Below are positions 60,631 through 64,000 of a stretch of DNA of 64,000 bases, piece after piece (positions within the stretch are counted from its first letter, which is position 1; every line of letters starts with the position of its first letter). The DNA is from Linyphia triangularis (Eukaryota > Arthropoda > Arachnida > Araneae > Linyphiidae). The stretch covers positions 85,358,305-85,422,304 of the forward strand of contig OZ021725.1 in the NCBI GenBank assembly GCA_963978545.1, given 5' to 3'. Below the pieces are notes generated by a model. That model was not told where the DNA came from, made no database searches, and worked only from the letters and a program-made list of their open reading frames with translations. Both the position numbers and the translations under genes were made by a program.

Positions 60631-61440
60631 TCTCTTTATATATAAGGCAAAGCCCTCACTCACTCATTCACTCACTCGCTTACTCATTCACTTACTCACT
60701 CATCACTAATTCTCCCACTTCCCACATGTCCACAACTCTAAAAATTGGTACAAATATCAACAATGGTAAACATAGAAAAAGTAAGCTATTCCGATCTCGA
60801 TTAACCCACTTTAAGGAGTCGAACAGGGGTTAAGTGTTCCAAACCAGGAATATTCGAATGTCCCACTTCCTAGATGGCCACAATTTTGAAAATTGGTGTA
60901 AATACCAACAATGATAAACATAGAAAAAGCATGCTATTCCGATCTCGATTAACCCACTTTAAGGGGTCGAAAAGGGGTTAAACGTTCCAAATGAGGGATA
61001 TTCGAATGTCCTACTTCCTATTTCGTCACCACTCTAAAAATTGGTGCCAATATCAATAAAGACAAAAATAGAAAAAGTAAGCTATTCCGATCTCGATTAA
61101 CCCATTTTAAGAGGTCAAAAAGGGGTTAAACGTTCCAAACAAGGAATATTCGAATGCCCCACTTCCGACATGGTCACAATTTTGAAAATTGGTACAAATA
61201 CCAACAATGGTAAACATAGAAAAAGCATGCTATTCCGATCTGGATTAACCCACTTTAAGGGGTGGAAAAGGGATTAAACGTTCGAAACGAAGGATATTCG
61301 AATGTACCACTTCTCGTATGGTCACAACTCTAGAAATTGATACAAATGTCAACAAAGACAAACATAGAAAGTTAAGCTATTCCGAGCTTGATTGACCCAC
61401 TTTAAGGGGTGGAAAAGGGTTAAATGTTCCAAACTCCAAT
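60631..61440 (+). mobile_element. Helitron-like 5' end followed by a ~148-bp tandem array; 3' end missing
   Basis: TCTCTTTATATATAAGGC begins directly after an A, as for a Helitron 5' end, followed by (CACT)n-like repeats. From about 60722, about five tandem units (period ~148 bp) carry AAAATTGGTACAAAT, AACATAGAAAAAG, GCTATTCCGATCTCGATTAA and GTTCCAAAC blocks. They are the same satellite as 15555-16660. No CTAG end with a hairpin was found before the next element at 61448, so the copy seems truncated. Confidence 0.6.
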
Positions 61441-61447
61441 ATTTTTA

Positions 61448-61740
61448 AAATTGAGGACTAGAATTGGGAAACGACCTAAGTACCAAAAATAATCGATTTT
61501 TTAATTATTTATTTTTTACGGAAAAATGTCCTAAAGACCAAGCTAAACAAAGTGGAGAACTCCCAAAGTGCGAACTCCAGTAGCAATAGTTCAAATTCAA
61601 TCTGATACTTAGTCATAGCCATTAGCCTTAGTCTTAGTCATAGTATCAATGCAAATATTCTTCATTTTTCTGCTCTCCTGAAAAATTTTTTTTTTTTTTT
61701 TTTTGGACTTGGGACGTTTTCTGTTTCTAGTCCTCAATTT
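61448..61740. mobile_element. Small inverted-repeat element (293 bp)
   Basis: AAATTGAGGACTAGAA at the left is inverted as TTCTAGTCCTCAATTT at the right. Similarity continues to about 33 bp (GGGAAACG / CGTTTTCTG). The interior is low-complexity, with a T run at 61687-61704. The target duplication is not clear. The minus-strand ORF 61609-61806 spans the end and is not a gene. Confidence 0.55.
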
Positions 61741-63149
61741 CTCGATCTGTGATGTAAAATTGCAAACATATCTCGATGATTTTTCCCTTGTTTCTGAGGT
61801 ATACAAAAATATCCAAAAATGGACTACATTAAACAGCAGTTAATATCAGACCTAAGTAGACAATAATAATAATAATAATAATAATAATGTTCAGGGATCA
61901 TTTTGTGCTATGATGTTTGCAAATCTATTATTTATTTTAAATATTCTGGATCTATCATTTACTTTAGCGCGATACAGTAGGATTACTCTGAGTGATGGAA
62001 AATTAAAACTTTTCTTTTGAAATTATTTTCAATTACTGTTTCTTTTTCAATCGTTAACAACATTGAGATGTTGGAAGTTCTAGGGGAGGAGGGGAGGCGT
62101 AGGGATCCTGCCCGAACCCCCTCCGCTCTGTTTGCGTGCCTGGTCTTACCAGTAAACAAACAAGTTCTTATCTGAAAAATAAAACAAGAAACCATAACTT
62201 ACACCTTTTTACATAGTTAGGGAAAATAGTGTAACATTCAAAAATATTGTAAGAAATAGTCCCGACTAAAATTTTTATCCTGCAAAAAAAAAAATGTATC
62301 CATTTATCCATTATGGTCAGTTTTTTCACAGATATAAAAACGACCAAACGATAATTGGAAAAAAAATCGAATTTTTTTTTTTTTAAAAAAGGAAATTAAG
62401 ACACTCTTTTCACCCTATTGAAAAGAGGCGAGTTGTGAAAACGATTGATACCTGGCGTAATTCTGTCGCTGATATATTTATTGGAGTTAAAAGATAATTT
62501 TTTTTTATATTTCCCCCCTCACAGGGAGAGGCTCTGTAATTATAACACTGGGCTCGGCAGCATTGCAACAACTCAACCCATCCCGCACCCCGATCACGTT
62601 CGAAAAAGAAGAAACTGCCAATCGCTTCTCTTTCTTGTTTCTTTTTGGGCGGGAAAACAGCTCGAAAAGGGGACGAGGAACACCGAGCCACATTTTTAAG
62701 GTTGACAATTTTGTGGAACACACCCAGAATAAGCGCGTCAGTAGGTTTTTATTTATTTATTTTCTCGGATCTTCTGTTTTATATATATATATATATTTTA
62801 AATGCATTCGTTTCTTTATTTTTTATTTATTTTCCACCAGTAAACTCCTCTTTTTTTTCTCTACTTTATTTACTTGGGTGCACCACTTGAGCGTCCCTAT
62901 AAAACTGTAAAGGATAGGATGAAAGGATGTTTTTTTTTATGTTTTTTTTTCGATCTTGGTGATGTCGTTTGGTGTTGCCAAGTTTGGCGAAAAATCTATC
63001 ATTCAGTGATTTTTTATCTGATTGGTGGTGCTTTAAAATTTAAATTTTTGAAGATATTCCCAACTGGGTCTTTTCTGAAAATATGAAAGGAAAAAAAAAT
63101 GAATTATTGTAAAGTTATTAGAAATTGTACGATGCCTTTTTCACCATTT
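61741..63149. other. Unassigned DNA with a less AT-rich patch at about 62500-62700
   Basis: Contains a short (AAT)n run near 61864-61888. In the 62500-62700 patch ORFs are open in several frames on both strands (for example 62563-62910 plus, 62410-62721 minus). None has a recognisable domain, so I do not call a gene. Confidence 0.4.
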
Positions 63150-63153
63150 TTAA

Positions 63154-63367
63154 CCCTTTGCACTCGATCCCTTTTTCGCGGGGAAGAACCAGCAACTCGA
63201 GACATTTTGCGGCATTTTTGGTTCAGTTTGAGGTTAAGCTTTCACTTCATAGAAACTAAACACAGTGATTGGCCTTGCATCGAATTTCCGCATCAAACCT
63301 AGTGGTCCTCTCGAGTTGCGGCATCCAATCATGTGGTGCCTGAGAGGCGCCGCTTGAGCGCAAAGGG
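63154..63367. mobile_element. piggyBac-type MITE (214 bp)
   Basis: TTAA at 63150-63153 and 63368-63371 flanks ends CCCTTTGCACTC and GAGCGCAAAGGG, an inverted repeat with one mismatch. A TTAA target and CCC...GGG ends are diagnostic of piggyBac. An inner pair CTCGAGACATTTTGCGGCAT / CTCGAGTTGCGGCAT is partly repeated. No transposase; ORF 63099-63302 lies within and around it and has no motif. Confidence 0.85.
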
Positions 63368-63371
63368 TTAA

Positions 63372-64000
63372 GATGCCATCTGTCATGAGGGCAAAATTAT
63401 TTGGGGAAACTTTCTGTAATGTGAAGTACTCGTTTGATATACGGCAGTTTCCTATTTCCTACGGCCTACTTTTCCAACATTTATTACATTATTTTTTTAT
63501 TTTTCGAAATTTTTATTATCTACTTTCAGCTAGAAATTTATTCATATATTTTTTTAATTTTGTCCATTCAAATATTTATTTTTTGTCCATACCAATATTT
63601 GTGTTTCAATCGATATTTTTTTTTTTTTTTTTTTAATTTTACAGCTGAATAGTTACTGAATTACAGCTGTTAGTATGGAAAACAAACCCTTTTTTTAAAT
63701 TGCTTCTTTTCTTAAACTTTGTTTTGTTTTTCGTGTCTTTAGACCTTTTTTTTTTTTTTTTTAATATTTACCAATTATTTTTTTTTAAACTGTTTGGCTA
63801 CGAATTTTCTTGCTATTGTTGTGTTGTATTGAGTAGTGTAGCATGTCAGTATTAATATATTTTTTCCGCATTAACTTTTATTGTACACACAGATTTCTTG
63901 AAAGAAAACACTTTTTTTGTAATCTAGTAAACTAACAATATTTTTTTTCTGAAAATGTCGAACAAAAATTCCGCAAGGCAAAATGTCAAGTTCCGATATA
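63372..64000. other. Unassigned T-rich DNA
   Basis: Long T runs (about 63616-63633, 63747-63762). The hydrophobic ORFs 63373-63652 are produced by T-rich sequence. Confidence 0.5.

Noticed and set aside
62410..62910. Cluster of ORFs in a less AT-rich patch, possible exon or promoter
   Set aside because: Several frames on both strands are open together, no domain is visible and no splice-bounded frame stands out; kept only as an unassigned patch.

Overview
This is eukaryotic, AT-rich, mostly non-genic DNA. The organism is probably an arthropod. A spider or other arachnid is my guess, based only on the tRNA-derived SINEs and Helitron ends, and is unproven. I see no host protein-coding gene, tRNA, rRNA or CRISPR array. 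Nearly every long open reading frame is a microsatellite translation, a repeat shadow or chance, except those inside mobile elements.

Layout. 0-9 kb: a non-autonomous hAT element (388-909), a dispersed repeat, a long (TG)n tract, a short Helitron (3191-3951), an inverted-repeat element (4846-5400), a fold-back pair with almost identical 253-bp arms (7520-8330) and a ~108-bp minisatellite. 11-17 kb: a second hAT-type element (11430-12286) and a Helitron 3' end closing a ~146-bp tandem array. 17-33 kb: a fold-back element with a tandem duplication, dispersed repeats, two SINEs, a perfect 141-bp triplication and AAT-rich low-complexity DNA. 33-39 kb: two large palindromic elements, three SINE families and a mariner-type MITE with a SINE inside it.

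39.6-45.5 kb holds the main object, a Ty3/gypsy LTR retrotransposon of Gmr1-like organisation. It has two ~232-bp LTRs that differ only in one T-rich tract, a probable 4-bp target duplication (ACCC), a primer-binding-site candidate, a 1.8-kb leader, and an intact gag-protease ORF with a SCAN-like capsid, a CCHC knuckle and a DTGS protease. Next come an integrase broken by one TGA, then only the tail of reverse transcriptase and the end of RNase H. The catalytic RT core and the start of RNase H are missing, so this is a young copy that could only have moved with enzymes supplied in trans. It lies inside an apparent older Helitron.

45-64 kb: SINEs, dispersed repeats, a solo LTR (54030-54719), a 2.5-kb DNA transposon with an 8-bp target duplication, a decayed transposase and a nested Helitron (55012-57542), a near-perfect hairpin (59201-59522), a second array of the Helitron-type satellite, a 293-bp inverted-repeat element and a piggyBac-type MITE (63154-63367).

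The elements record a history of nesting: SINE in mariner MITE, LTR element in Helitron, Helitron in DNA transposon. All boundaries were read by eye; no alignment or database search was run.
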